This document shows, in pieces, positions 1-6,319 of a DNA stretch of 11,172 nucleotides. Each line of letters starts with the position of its first letter. Position 1 is the first letter of the stretch. This DNA comes from an uncultured bacterium (GTDB taxonomy: Bacteria; Bacteroidota; Bacteroidia; Bacteroidales; Bacteroidaceae): NCBI GenBank assembly GCA_905214625.1, contig CAJMMQ010000033.1, positions 1-11,172 of the forward strand, written 5' to 3'. The position numbers and the translations under genes were made by a program. The notes under the pieces are model-generated. The model saw only the letters and a list, made by a program, of their open reading frames with translations, was not told where the DNA came from and ran no database searches.

Positions 1-28
1 TACTGTGTCTGAACAACATCTCCCCAAA

Positions 29-534
29 ATGGGCTTTTTAAGGGACGACTATTTATCGCAATACGATTTACTGAAGCGTTTAAGTCTTCAATCTTAGACG
101 CACAGGATGGGCTTCGAGAATATGGAGTAAGAGGCAACTATACCCAGCCCGAGAACTTGCATCTTACGTTGGCCTTTATCGGCGAAACCGAAAGGGTGGA
201 GGAGATAAAGGCCACTGTTGATGCCGTTAAGTTTGAGCCGTTTGTGATAAGTACGGGCAAGATGGGGCATTTTAACGGCAGAAGCAGGGTTATGTGGCTC
301 GGCATAGAAGGAGAGGACAAGGTGAAGGCTATAGCGCAACAGCTGAGGCGACACCTTGACCAACGAGGCATTGATTATGCCCGGGGCAAATTCAGTCCGC
401 ATATCACCCTTGTGCGCCAGCCGTCGGAAATGCCCCTTGACATTGAGCCGGAGAGCGAAAGCATGGCAGTAAGCAAGATTTATGTGATGAAGTCGGAACG
501 GATTAACGGCCGACTTGTTTATACGGCCCTGTAA
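29..534 (+). CDS. thpR: RNA 2',3'-cyclic phosphodiesterase (2H phosphoesterase, ThpR/LigT-like), 5' end apparently frameshifted
   Basis: A 2H-superfamily phosphoesterase; family members hydrolyse 2',3'-cyclic phosphate RNA ends to 2'-phosphates, or join 2'-5' RNA ends. The recognisable reading frame runs from about base 46 (RLFIAIRF, the usual first beta strand) to the TAA at 532-534. It contains both catalytic HxTx motifs, HLTL near base 160 and HITL near base 403 (in SPHITLVR), about 80 residues apart as expected. The product would be about 165-170 aa, near the usual 175-190. There is no ATG, GTG or TTG in this frame between the TGA at 10-12 and the TTG at 157, and a start at 157 would delete the first strand. 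An ATG at 29 lies in the next frame; one extra T in the T5 run at 35-39 would join it to the motif frame as MGFFKGRLFIAI. The gene may therefore be damaged, miscalled or phase-variable. It converges on the next gene with a gap of about 20 bases. Confidence 0.8.
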
Positions 535-554
535 AACAGATAAAATGCGGCTTC

Positions 555-1721
555 TTACTCAAAAGTCTTGTATCTTCCGCTTCTGACAAAATCAATGAGC
601 TGCTGCTCGTATTTCGCTTCGCCCTGAATGTAATATTTACGGCTTACACGCTGAAACTTCCCGTATATCTTTTCGGCCTTGCTGCTGTCTGCCTCATGTA
701 TGGCGGCGAGGGCGTATTGAACGCGCAGGGCAGAAGGACGGAATACAGACTGCACTTGCAGGTATTTACGGATTGTTTTGTCTAACATTTGGTTGATGTC
801 TTCAGGATAGTGAGGACGTATCAGCGTGAGGTAAATGCGCTCCAAGGTCAGTTCGTTGCGGTATATCGTAACCATCCGGCTCATGTGCGGCTCGGCGCGC
901 TGCATAATTGCGTTGGCTTTGCCGAAATCCATGTGCAGCATGGCTAACGACAAGTCGGACGAAAGGGCCATGACGTGTATGGGGTTGCTGAAGTTGATGT
1001 CGCAGTCGTCGCACATGTATGTCATGGCCTCAAGCCGTGATGTGTCGTTCTGCATAAGATCGCCGATGAGGCGCATTGAGCGCAGAAACACCATTGTAGA
1101 AAACTCGTCTTTGTGAAGATTGAGCATGTTGAGCCCGTCGTTGGGCAGTCCGGCCAGCTTGTTCGGGATGCCGTTCATGACAATGAGATACAGCCCGACA
1201 ATGATGATGCACAGCAGAAATACTGTTGTGGCGAGAGAATGATGTGCCGACGGCATGAACATAATGACAGATGCAAGCACCGTGAGCATGAGGTTGGCCA
1301 ACACGCCGCCGGCATTATACAGGGCTATGCCGAAAGGCGTGTCGCCGTTTTCGGGCGGCAGCATAAGACACTGACCTGCGGCCCCTGCCATGCTGAAGCG
1401 CGACAGGAGTAAACGGCCGTCGCGACGGCTCAAAACAACGCCCATAATCATAAACGACAGAAACTTCCAGCCGCGCGCCATGGCTGCAAGCATGTGGCCT
1501 GCTTCGTGGATGACGATGTGTATGATGAAAGATAAGATGAAGAATATCGCCGCCAGGAGAATCGTGAGAAACACGTCGGCGGCTGATATGTCGGCATGAA
1601 GCGCAGGCTTGATGATTTTGCCTATGACGAAACCAACTCCGAAGCCTATGGCTATTCCGCCAATAAATAATGTTGCTATGCGTAATATCTTGTGGAGAAA
1701 TGTCTTTTTTATGTTTCCCAT
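555..1721 (-). CDS. M50-like (site-2-protease-type) membrane metalloprotease with long C-terminal region
   Basis: Predicted polytopic membrane protein of 388 aa. Hydrophobic segments lie at about residues 11-34, 47-71, 132-156 and 163-183. The second ends in HEAGH (72-76), the HExxH zinc and catalytic motif in the membrane context typical of peptidase family M50. A second M50-like signature, GGVLANL (138-144), matches the usual GPxxN segment, with the Pro replaced. NDG (194-196) is the likely counterpart of the conserved (L/N)DG that gives the third zinc ligand. Residues about 205-388 are hydrophilic and helix-rich, with TPR-like alternation (for example around 258-275) and a CDDC at 237-240; canonical S2P proteins lack such a tail. 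The ATG is fixed by an in-frame TGA two codons upstream. A -7 box about 105 bases upstream points to its own promoter and a long leader. Substrate unknown; a protease fold is likely, activity is inference. Confidence 0.75.
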   Translation of the reverse strand: MGNIKKTFLHKILRIATLFIGGIAIGFGVGFVIGKIIKPALHADISAADVFLTILLAAIFFILSFIIHIVIHEAGHMLAAMARGWKFLSFMIMGVVLSRRDGRLLLSRFSMAGAAGQCLMLPPENGDTPFGIALYNAGGVLANLMLTVLASVIMFMPSAHHSLATTVFLLCIIIVGLYLIVMNGIPNKLAGLPNDGLNMLNLHKDEFSTMVFLRSMRLIGDLMQNDTSRLEAMTYMCDDCDINFSNPIHVMALSSDLSLAMLHMDFGKANAIMQRAEPHMSRMVTIYRNELTLERIYLTLIRPHYPEDINQMLDKTIRKYLQVQSVFRPSALRVQYALAAIHEADSSKAEKIYGKFQRVSRKYYIQGEAKYEQQLIDFVRSGRYKTFE

Positions 1722-1825
1722 GTTTCAGTGTATATTCTTTTTGTCTGATTTATTTTGTTCGCGGCTCTGTTGCACAAGAGCCATTGTGGCAGTGATGCTG
1801 ACGGCAGCGGCATCTCATGATGCTG

Positions 1826-1833
1826 CAAAGATA
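1826..1833 (-). promoter_or_regulatory. Bacteroidota -7 box for the M50-like gene
   Basis: Reads TATCTTTG on the minus strand, a full match to TAnnTTTG. A T-rich TTTT lies about 20 bases upstream in place of the -33 TTTG. Transcription would begin near 1820, giving a leader of about 100 nt before the ATG at 1721. No leader gene was recognised in it. Confidence 0.55.
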
Positions 1834-2093
1834 GCGTAATAAATTTAAGAAATAAAACAGAAAACGAAACTTTTGTACAGCAGTAACAGAGATGTAATGT
1901 AAATAGGTCATTAAGCCACACATCTCTTTTTCAATTTTGTGCATTAATGTTTTCAGTCCCGTCTTATTGTTTCTATTGGCGCAAGGCACCATCAGCAGAT
2001 TTATTGCCTACCAGAAGTATGAAAGCCAAAGATTTTGCGGCAGAGATGACATCTGTTAATTGGCCCCCGATTCTCGCATTTAAACATGTGTTG
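1834..2093. other. Intergenic region between the M50-like and Fic genes
   Basis: The whole gap is about 370 bases. Besides the M50-gene promoter and the repeat copy at 1908-1970, I see no gene, tRNA, or hairpin with a T-run that would terminate the leftward Fic transcript. The stretch 1971-2093 is unassigned. Confidence 0.5.
1908..1970 (+). repeat. Dispersed intergenic repeat, copy A
   Basis: Matches copy B at 3420-3480 in the same orientation, roughly 49 of 59 aligned positions by eye with one single-base gap. It includes an identical 20-base core (1926-1945, CTTTTTCAATTTTGTGCATT). The copies lie on either side of the Fic gene. No transposase is present, so these may be non-autonomous dispersed repeats or recombination scars. 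Confidence 0.7.
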
Positions 2094-3173
2094 TTACTGT
2101 GTTACAAACACTCTCCAACTGCCATCCTTCTCGCCTCGTTCAACGTATTTTTTCTGTATGAGTTGATCGAGCAGTTTCTGAATGGCTGTGATGCTGATGC
2201 CTGTAATTTCTTTCATGTCAGCCAAGGTAAGTGTCGGTTCAGTTTGCATAGCATTCAGAATCTTTGTGTAATTTGGGGTTCGGAATGCAATGCGTTCACC
2301 ATCATACCACCACACATTTTCATTTTTTTCACTTACAAACAATACATCGTTATAAACCTCTGTTGCAACCAAATCTCTGAAATATTTCAAGAACGGACGG
2401 ATATCCTTAATTTCTGCGTGAGCACCATCACTAGGGACAGGACCTACTTCGAGATCGGTTTGATGCAGAGCCTCCAAATATTCACTCTTCTTGCGACTGC
2501 GAACAACGACCATCGGGTAATTATGGCGAGTTAGGATAAAGTTTATCATCAGTCGGGCAATACGGCCATTTCCATCTTCAAAGGGGTGAATGCGTATATA
2601 GCGGTAATGGAATAACGCTGCCAACTCCACAGGTGAGAGGTTTCCTTCTTGCTCTGCCTTGTTATACCAATCCACCAAGTCTGCCATTAGATAGGGAGTT
2701 TCTTCCGGCGAAGCATACTCAAACCTGTCGCCGTATCGTGTAATGACACTATTGGGCCTAGTCTTATACTGACCAGCATGTATTACATAACTTGTCTGCA
2801 CGCCACCAGGAAGATTACGATATACCGTGTAATCTTCACGGAGTAGAGTTTTGTGTAAAGTTCTGATAAAATTTTGAGTCAAAGGAGTTTCTTTCACTCT
2901 TGCTTCCTCAGTCATCATACGAAGGCCAACGTTGCTTGCTGTCATCTCTTGCACATCACGCACATCAGCCTCGCCAATCACTTTACCAAAGAGCAACAAA
3001 ATCTCCGTCTGACCATAGGTCAGTGTATTACCCTCAATATGGTTGCTGTTGTAGTTGAAGTCAACTGTAAAACGACGGCTAAGCCTCTCCCTCTCCTTAT
3101 CAGGTAATGGTTGTAACTCCTGCCATGCAGCCAATGCTTTCTTTATATTTAGGTATTTCATACGCCACAACAT
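2094..3173 (-). CDS. Fic-domain protein (class II, N-terminal inhibitory helix) with C-terminal winged helix
   Basis: Fic-family enzymes usually transfer AMP (or another nucleotide or phosphate group) from a nucleotide to hydroxyls of target proteins. The canonical active-site motif HPFEDGNGRIAR is at residues 196-207 with the catalytic His196. SNHIEGN at 43-49 fits the (S/T)xxxE(G/N) inhibitory motif; its N-terminal location makes this a class II, auto-inhibited Fic, with Glu47 expected to block productive ATP binding. Residues about 305-355 (ITGISITAIQKLLDQ followed by a basic wing) look like a winged helix-turn-helix, common in 350-370 aa Fic proteins. The first ATG is at 3173; a second at 3161 (MKYLNIKK) leaves a more ordinary leader of about 20 nt from the promoter and may be the true start. 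No antitoxin-like partner gene is adjacent. Sampled lines are less GC-rich (about 38-47%) than the M50-like gene or mfd, and the gene is bracketed by direct repeats, so acquisition by transfer is possible. Confidence 0.92.
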   Translation of the reverse strand: MLWRMKYLNIKKALAAWQELQPLPDKERERLSRRFTVDFNYNSNHIEGNTLTYGQTEILLLFGKVIGEADVRDVQEMTASNVGLRMMTEEARVKETPLTQNFIRTLHKTLLREDYTVYRNLPGGVQTSYVIHAGQYKTRPNSVITRYGDRFEYASPEETPYLMADLVDWYNKAEQEGNLSPVELAALFHYRYIRIHPFEDGNGRIARLMINFILTRHNYPMVVVRSRKKSEYLEALHQTDLEVGPVPSDGAHAEIKDIRPFLKYFRDLVATEVYNDVLFVSEKNENVWWYDGERIAFRTPNYTKILNAMQTEPTLTLADMKEITGISITAIQKLLDQLIQKKYVERGEKDGSWRVFVTQ

Positions 3174-3188
3174 TTATTATCATGACTG

Positions 3189-3196
3189 CAAATATA
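3189..3196 (-). promoter_or_regulatory. -7 box of the Fic gene promoter
   Basis: Reads TATATTTG on the minus strand, a full match to TAnnTTTG. Transcription should start at about 3183-3185, only about 11 nt before the ATG at 3173 but about 23 nt before the ATG at 3161, which favours the second ATG as start. No clear -33 TTTG lies at 19-21 bases, so an activator may be needed. Confidence 0.6.
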
Positions 3197-3213
3197 CAAA
3201 AAACTTTGAAAAT

Positions 3214-3231
3214 GGTTATATGTATACAACC
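3214..3231. promoter_or_regulatory. Candidate operator: imperfect 18-bp palindrome upstream of the Fic gene
   Basis: GGTTATATGTATACAACC has two 9-base half-sites differing at two positions (GGTTATATG and GGTTGTATA). Its centre lies about 38-40 bases upstream of the inferred Fic start, where the -33 element should be. A dimeric regulator could bind; autoregulation by the Fic protein's own winged helix is a guess. Confidence 0.4.
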
Positions 3232-3266
3232 TTTTCGTGGATTTTAGTGATGTATTGAATAGTGAG

Positions 3267-3288
3267 ATTGGAGAATTATCGCTCCAAT
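3267..3288. repeat. Short perfect inverted repeat
   Basis: ATTGGAG (3267-3273) and CTCCAAT (3282-3288) are perfect 7-bp arms around an 8-base AT-rich loop, upstream of the Fic promoter. There is no T-run on either side, so it is unlikely to be a terminator. Function unknown. Confidence 0.35.
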
Positions 3289-3419
3289 ATCAATTATATC
3301 TATTGGCTTTATTTTGTTCTTTATCTAAACTATGGATTCGGAATAGCAGGCAAAACAACCGAACTCATTCCATAATAGCCCAATGGTAAAAAAGCAAGAA
3401 GCTGCTTAAAACCAATCAA

Positions 3420-3545
3420 TCATTAGACCGCACATCGCTTTTTCAATTTTGTGCATTCATTCTTTCAGTCCGTCTTTTGTTCGTTTTTCTTGACATAGCC
3501 CGCTATATCAAGAAAAATCTGACTAAAATCCGCTTAATATAAAGC
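3420..3545 (+). repeat. Dispersed intergenic repeat, copy B (extended)
   Basis: Bases 3420-3480 match copy A (1908-1970) with an identical 20-base core at 3438-3457. Bases about 3470-3545 instead resemble 6083-6150: both have a CATAxCCCGC segment followed about 35 bases later by AATCxGCTxAATATAAA. Copy B therefore links the other two and seems the most complete member. It contains the strong hairpin at 3484-3517. Confidence 0.6.
3484..3517. repeat. Strong near-perfect hairpin, 16-bp arms with a 2-base centre
   Basis: Arms TTTTTCTTGACATAGC (3484-3499) and GCTATATCAAGAAAAA (3502-3517) pair throughout except for one C/T difference, tolerated as a wobble in one RNA strand. The T5/A5 ends make it look like a bidirectional terminator. 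However, the flanking genes (Fic and vsr) diverge from this region, so no known transcript ends here. It may instead be the palindromic core of the repeat element. Confidence 0.6.
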
Positions 3546-3598
3546 AAAAATACAGACCGCATTCTAATAACGATTTGGCTTTAATGTAAACGTAAACT

Positions 3599-3730
3599 CG
3601 GCATAAGAAAAACGTGTCAGCGGCATAAATGTACAGGCGGGAATATTGACAGCCATAAATACCGGCCTGTTTGCCGGTAAAAACCGTGCCGTTTCCGCAT
3701 CAAAAGTGGCCTGTTTTTAGACCGTAAACG
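3599..3730. repeat. Degenerate tandem repeats with a 22-base period
   Basis: CGGCATAA occurs at 3599 and again at 3621, exactly 22 bases apart. GGCCTGTTT occurs at 3664 and 3708, exactly 44 apart, with a diverged unit (GTGCCGTTT) at 3686 in the middle. Within the first unit ACCGGC (3661-3666) and GCCGGT (3673-3678) form a perfect 6-bp stem. The same period recurs at 6129/6151. Units are too diverged, and lack distinct spacers, for a CRISPR array. Confidence 0.5.
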
Positions 3731-3964
3731 ATAGGTTAATGATTTGAAACATATACGTATTGTTTTGCTTACAGTTTCCTTCTTAGATGCGTTTGATGCG
3801 GCTGTTTGTTAATAAAGAATGTGCGTTTTCCTTTCAGTTTTTTGCCGTTAAATTCAATGATGCTTTTTTATGTCTGCTTATATGAATGAAAATATTTGTG
3901 GCAGTTTTGTTTTATTGCCGTCAGAAAATGAGCATGGATGTTTCCGATGAAAGATAAAAAATAT
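3731..3964. other. AT-rich intergenic stretch before the vsr promoter
   Basis: No recognisable gene, RNA or strong hairpin. A 26-codon open frame at 3870-3950 has no supporting evidence. Confidence 0.4.
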
Positions 3965-3972
3965 TATCTTTG
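3965..3972 (+). promoter_or_regulatory. Promoter -7 box of vsr
   Basis: TATCTTTG fully matches TAnnTTTG, and TTTC at 3941-3944 is one mismatch from the -33 TTTG with a 20-base spacer. Transcription should begin near 3978, giving a leader of about 108 nt. The leader includes small hairpins such as GGG/CCC (3989-4001 area) and GGC/GCC (4034-4044 area), but no known riboswitch was recognised. Confidence 0.6.
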
Positions 3973-4085
3973 CAGTTAGATAAGTAAGGGCGGAAAACCC
4001 GTACATGTCATAACGGCGTGCTGAAAGGCTTACGGCATTTTGCCAGGTAAAAACAGCAGCACACAGTTGACGAAAAGGGCGAGGA

Positions 4086-4592
4086 ATGGACAGATGCACT
4101 AAGGAACAGCGGCACAACAACATGGCCGCCATACATTCGGCAAACACAAAGCCGGAGATGATGGTCAGGAAGTATCTGTTTTCGCATGGATTCAGATACA
4201 GGCTGAATCATTCGCGTCTGCCGGGACATCCCGACATTGTGCTGCGCAAGTATCGTACGTGTATCTTTGTGAACGGCTGTTTCTGGCATGGGCATGAAGG
4301 GTGCCGATATTTCAAGATGCCCAAGAGCAATGTTGAGTTTTGGACAGCTAAGATAAACCGCAACCGACAGCGCGACAAGAGAGTGCAGCGGGAACTGGCC
4401 GCCATGGGCTGGCACTGCATAACTGTATGGGAGTGCGAGCTTAAACCCGACAAGCGTGAGCATACCTTAACGTCGCTCGAATACACATTGAACCATATAT
4501 ATCTGGGCGACCGGGCCGTAAGATATTCTCCGCCTGAAGAAGGCAGCGGCCTGATGGCTGCAGAGGCGGAGCCTGAATATGGCGAGAAGTGA
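4086..4592 (+). CDS. vsr: Very short patch repair endonuclease (Vsr), T:G mismatch-specific
   Basis: Vsr nicks 5' of the T in T:G mismatches arising from deamination of 5-methylcytosine, starting short-patch repair. The 168-aa protein aligns over its length with the family. Visible residues, with E. coli Vsr equivalents from memory, are Glu24 (E25), Asp50 in LPGHPDIVL (D51, catalytic Mg ligand), Trp67 (W68, mismatch intercalation), His68 (H69), and the zinc set Cys65, His70, Cys73 and Cys117 (C66, H71, C73, C117). Asn63 replaces E. coli His64. The N-terminal RHNNMAAIHSANTKPE segment is typical. The final 25 or so residues are acidic and variable. The gene is normally paired with a Dcm-type cytosine methyltransferase, but none is in this window. 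It has its own promoter with an unusually long leader. No terminator was seen before the next gene, 153 bases downstream. Confidence 0.95.
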   Translation: MDRCTKEQRHNNMAAIHSANTKPEMMVRKYLFSHGFRYRLNHSRLPGHPDIVLRKYRTCIFVNGCFWHGHEGCRYFKMPKSNVEFWTAKINRNRQRDKRVQRELAAMGWHCITVWECELKPDKREHTLTSLEYTLNHIYLGDRAVRYSPPEEGSGLMAAEAEPEYGEK

Positions 4593-4714
4593 CAGCATTC
4601 GGAATGTAATCATACTAAGGCAAATCATTGTGCCGGGCAGGAAGAGCGAAATAAATCTTTACAATAGATAGAGTTAAAAAGCACGATAATGCACGTTTTA
4701 AGGGTAAAAGTTGC

Positions 4715-4722
4715 TAAATTTG
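4715..4722 (+). promoter_or_regulatory. Promoter -7 box of the exonuclease-phosphoesterase unit
   Basis: TAAATTTG fully matches TAnnTTTG. No good -33 TTTG is visible at 19-21 bases. Transcription would start near 4728, about 18 nt before the ATG at 4746. Confidence 0.5.
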
Positions 4723-4745
4723 CGGCAGAAACAAGTTTTATATAG

Positions 4746-5237
4746 ATGAAGGATTTTGCGGCAATAGATTTTGAGACGGCCAACGGCGAGCGCAGCTCGG
4801 TGTGCAGCGTGGGTGTGGTGGTTGTGCGCGGCGGCGAGATAGCAGACAGGTTTTATTCGCTGATTCAGCCCGAACCCAACTATTACACCTATTGGTGCAG
4901 CAGGGTGCATGGCCTTACGCGTGAAGACACCGAGGAGGCACCCGTGTTCAGCGAGGTGTGGAAGCAGGTGGAGCCGCTCATTGAGGGACTGCCGCTGGTG
5001 GCGCATAACAAAGGCTTCGACGAAGGGTGTCTTAAAGCCGTGTTCAGGGTTTATCAGATGGATTATCCCGACTACTGCTTTTATGACACTCTTGCTGCTG
5101 CCCGCAGGGCTTTTCCTCATGCCGAGAACCATCAGCTGCACACTGTTGCAGCTCTTTGCGGCTACGACCTGAAGATGCACCACAATGCCCTTGCCGACGC
5201 CGAGGCTTGTGCGTGGATTGCAAGAGAGATATTATGA
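4746..5237 (+). CDS. DEDDh-family 3'-5' exonuclease (DnaQ-like)
   Basis: A stand-alone exonuclease domain of 163 aa that removes nucleotides from 3' ends with two metal ions. All DEDDh catalytic residues are visible: Asp8 and Glu10 in AIDFET (Exo I), Asp92 in AHNKGFDEG (Exo II), and His146 with Asp151 in MHHNALADAEA (Exo III, the H-x4-D form that defines the DEDDh subgroup). It has no BRCT, helicase or polymerase part, so it is not a polymerase III PolC-type subunit. Whether DNA or RNA is the natural substrate cannot be read from the sequence; DnaQ epsilon, RNase T and oligoribonuclease-like enzymes share this fold. The start is the first ATG, placed just after a -7 box. The next gene begins about 45 bases downstream on the same strand with no terminator between, suggesting co-transcription. 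Confidence 0.9.
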   Translation: MKDFAAIDFETANGERSSVCSVGVVVVRGGEIADRFYSLIQPEPNYYTYWCSRVHGLTREDTEEAPVFSEVWKQVEPLIEGLPLVAHNKGFDEGCLKAVFRVYQMDYPDYCFYDTLAAARRAFPHAENHQLHTVAALCGYDLKMHHNALADAEACAWIAREIL

Positions 5238-5282
5238 TGCCGCCGCTTTGTGGCCTGACTGCAGAGAATGTAATAATTGAAG

Positions 5283-6008
5283 ATGTACGAAAACAAGTGG
5301 AACGTGGAATTACTAAACAAAAATGAAAATAAGAAACCTGTGGTTGCCATAGGCGATGTTCACGGCTTAACGAAATGGAAGGATATAGTTGAGGAGCACG
5401 AGGACTGCACAATCGTGTTTCTTGGCGACTATCTCGACCCGTATGAATACATAACGCGCGAGCAGCAGCTGGCTAACCTCAGTGACATCATCGGGCTGAA
5501 GAAGGAACGCATGGACAGTGTGGTGTTGCTTCTTGGCAACCATGACTTGCATTATTTTTGCGAGAAGGCTCTGCCAGGCTCGCGATACGATTTTCAGATT
5601 GAGAAAGATGCCGAGGCCATGTTTTGCGGCAACATAGAGCTGTTTCAGTATGCCTTTCAGCAGGGCAACTTTATTTTCACTCATGCCGGCATACAGCATA
5701 GCTGGTTTGTGAACGACTTTAAGGGCGACTTGTCAAAACCGATAGCCGACCAGCTTAACAGTCCTAAGCCTGAGCAGCTTGATGCCTTGTTCCGTCTTGG
5801 TCGCGCCAGGGGTGGACGTATCGGAGACATCGGTGGAATATTTTGGGCTGACATTAGCGAGCTTACCGACCCGTTGCACGGATACACGCAGATAGTTGGC
5901 CACAACCGCGTTGACGATATAACGGAGCGCATGGGGCATCACGACAACAAGATAATCTTCTGCGACTGTCTGTTCAAGGGAAAGACGGTCTTTTTAACCC
6001 AAGCATGA
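5283..6008 (+). CDS. Metallophosphoesterase, calcineurin-like / PPP serine-threonine phosphatase type
   Basis: A 241-aa dimetal phosphoesterase. The core motifs appear in order, numbered from the ATG: GDVHG (24-28), GDYLD (48-52), GNHDLHY (85-91), THAG (133-136) and GHN (206-208). The GDxHG, GDxxD and GNHD set with a later FTHAG is the pattern of PPP-family and ApaH-like enzymes, which cleave phosphoserine/threonine, phosphohistidine or dinucleoside polyphosphates; the substrate here is not determinable. A TTG six bases upstream (5277) is an alternative start that would add two residues, but ATG is preferred. It follows the DEDDh exonuclease with a short gap and probably shares its transcript. 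The first terminator after it is at 6205-6242. Confidence 0.88.
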   Translation: MYENKWNVELLNKNENKKPVVAIGDVHGLTKWKDIVEEHEDCTIVFLGDYLDPYEYITREQQLANLSDIIGLKKERMDSVVLLLGNHDLHYFCEKALPGSRYDFQIEKDAEAMFCGNIELFQYAFQQGNFIFTHAGIQHSWFVNDFKGDLSKPIADQLNSPKPEQLDALFRLGRARGGRIGDIGGIFWADISELTDPLHGYTQIVGHNRVDDITERMGHHDNKIIFCDCLFKGKTVFLTQA

Positions 6009-6082
6009 CATTAGAAATCTATTTTAATTCTACAAGTAGATTTATGCTCTCATCCGTTTTGGTGTTTTCTATTGTCGTCTTG

Positions 6083-6165
6083 CTGTCAGTCTTTCTTTAC
6101 ATAACCCGCAATGCCAGCTAAAAAGCAAACGGCAATCTGCTCAATATAAAACGGCAATCCGTCCG
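6083..6165 (+). repeat. Dispersed intergenic repeat, copy C, with 22-base period
   Basis: Bases 6083-6150 align with 3470-3540 of copy B, sharing CATAxCCCGC and later AATCxGCTxAATATAAA, with one gap. The hairpin of copy B has been lost here by substitutions. ACGGCAATC occurs at 6129-6137 and at 6151-6159, exactly 22 bases apart, the same period as at 3599-3730. Confidence 0.5.
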
Positions 6166-6204
6166 AGCCTTAATGGTTTAGGCTTAAATACTTAATTGAA
6201 GAAC

Positions 6205-6242
6205 AGTTCTGACTGAAACTATTTTCGTCAGAACTCTTTTTT
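6205..6242 (+). terminator. Rho-independent terminator upstream of mfd
   Basis: Arms AGTTCTGAC (6205-6213) and GTCAGAACT (6227-6235) pair perfectly over 9 bp. Inner GAAA/TTTC pairing can extend the stem past a one-base bulge. A C and then six Ts (6237-6242) follow. It points rightward and lies about 200 bases past the phosphoesterase stop, so it probably ends the exonuclease-phosphoesterase transcript and separates it from mfd. Confidence 0.8.
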
Positions 6243-6297
6243 ATTCTCCACTTTTAGTTCTTTCTTCAATTTGTGTTCCCATTTCGTTTTAATGTTG

Positions 6298-6305
6298 TAT
6301 CTTTG
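6298..6305 (+). promoter_or_regulatory. Promoter -7 box of mfd
   Basis: TATCTTTG fully matches TAnnTTTG and lies just before the ATG at 6320. The nearest upstream TTTG (6270-6273) is 24 bases away, slightly longer than the usual 19-21. The leader would be only about 8-10 nt. Confidence 0.55.
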
Positions 6306-6319
6306 TCGGCAGATTCGCG

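Noticed and set aside
3..41. Tail of an upstream gene (LCLNNISPKWAF then TAA)
   Set aside because: Twelve codons are too few to assign or to distinguish from chance; noted only as a possibility.
1947..2534. 195-residue open frame on the plus strand
   Set aside because: It lies antisense to the Fic gene over most of its length, shows no recognisable domain, and has low-complexity, Phe/Cys-rich composition typical of a shadow frame.
3599..3730. Possible CRISPR array
   Set aside because: The 22-base units are diverged and contiguous, with no constant repeat separated by distinct spacers and no cas gene.
3870..3950. 26-codon open frame beginning MSAYMNENICG
   Set aside because: No family match recognised, no promoter of its own, and it ends just before the vsr promoter; short frames like this occur by chance in AT-rich DNA.
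3978..4085. Riboswitch or attenuator in the vsr leader
   Set aside because: Only 3-bp stems are obvious, with no known riboswitch core and no leader peptide; the ATG at about 4004 reaches a stop after two codons.
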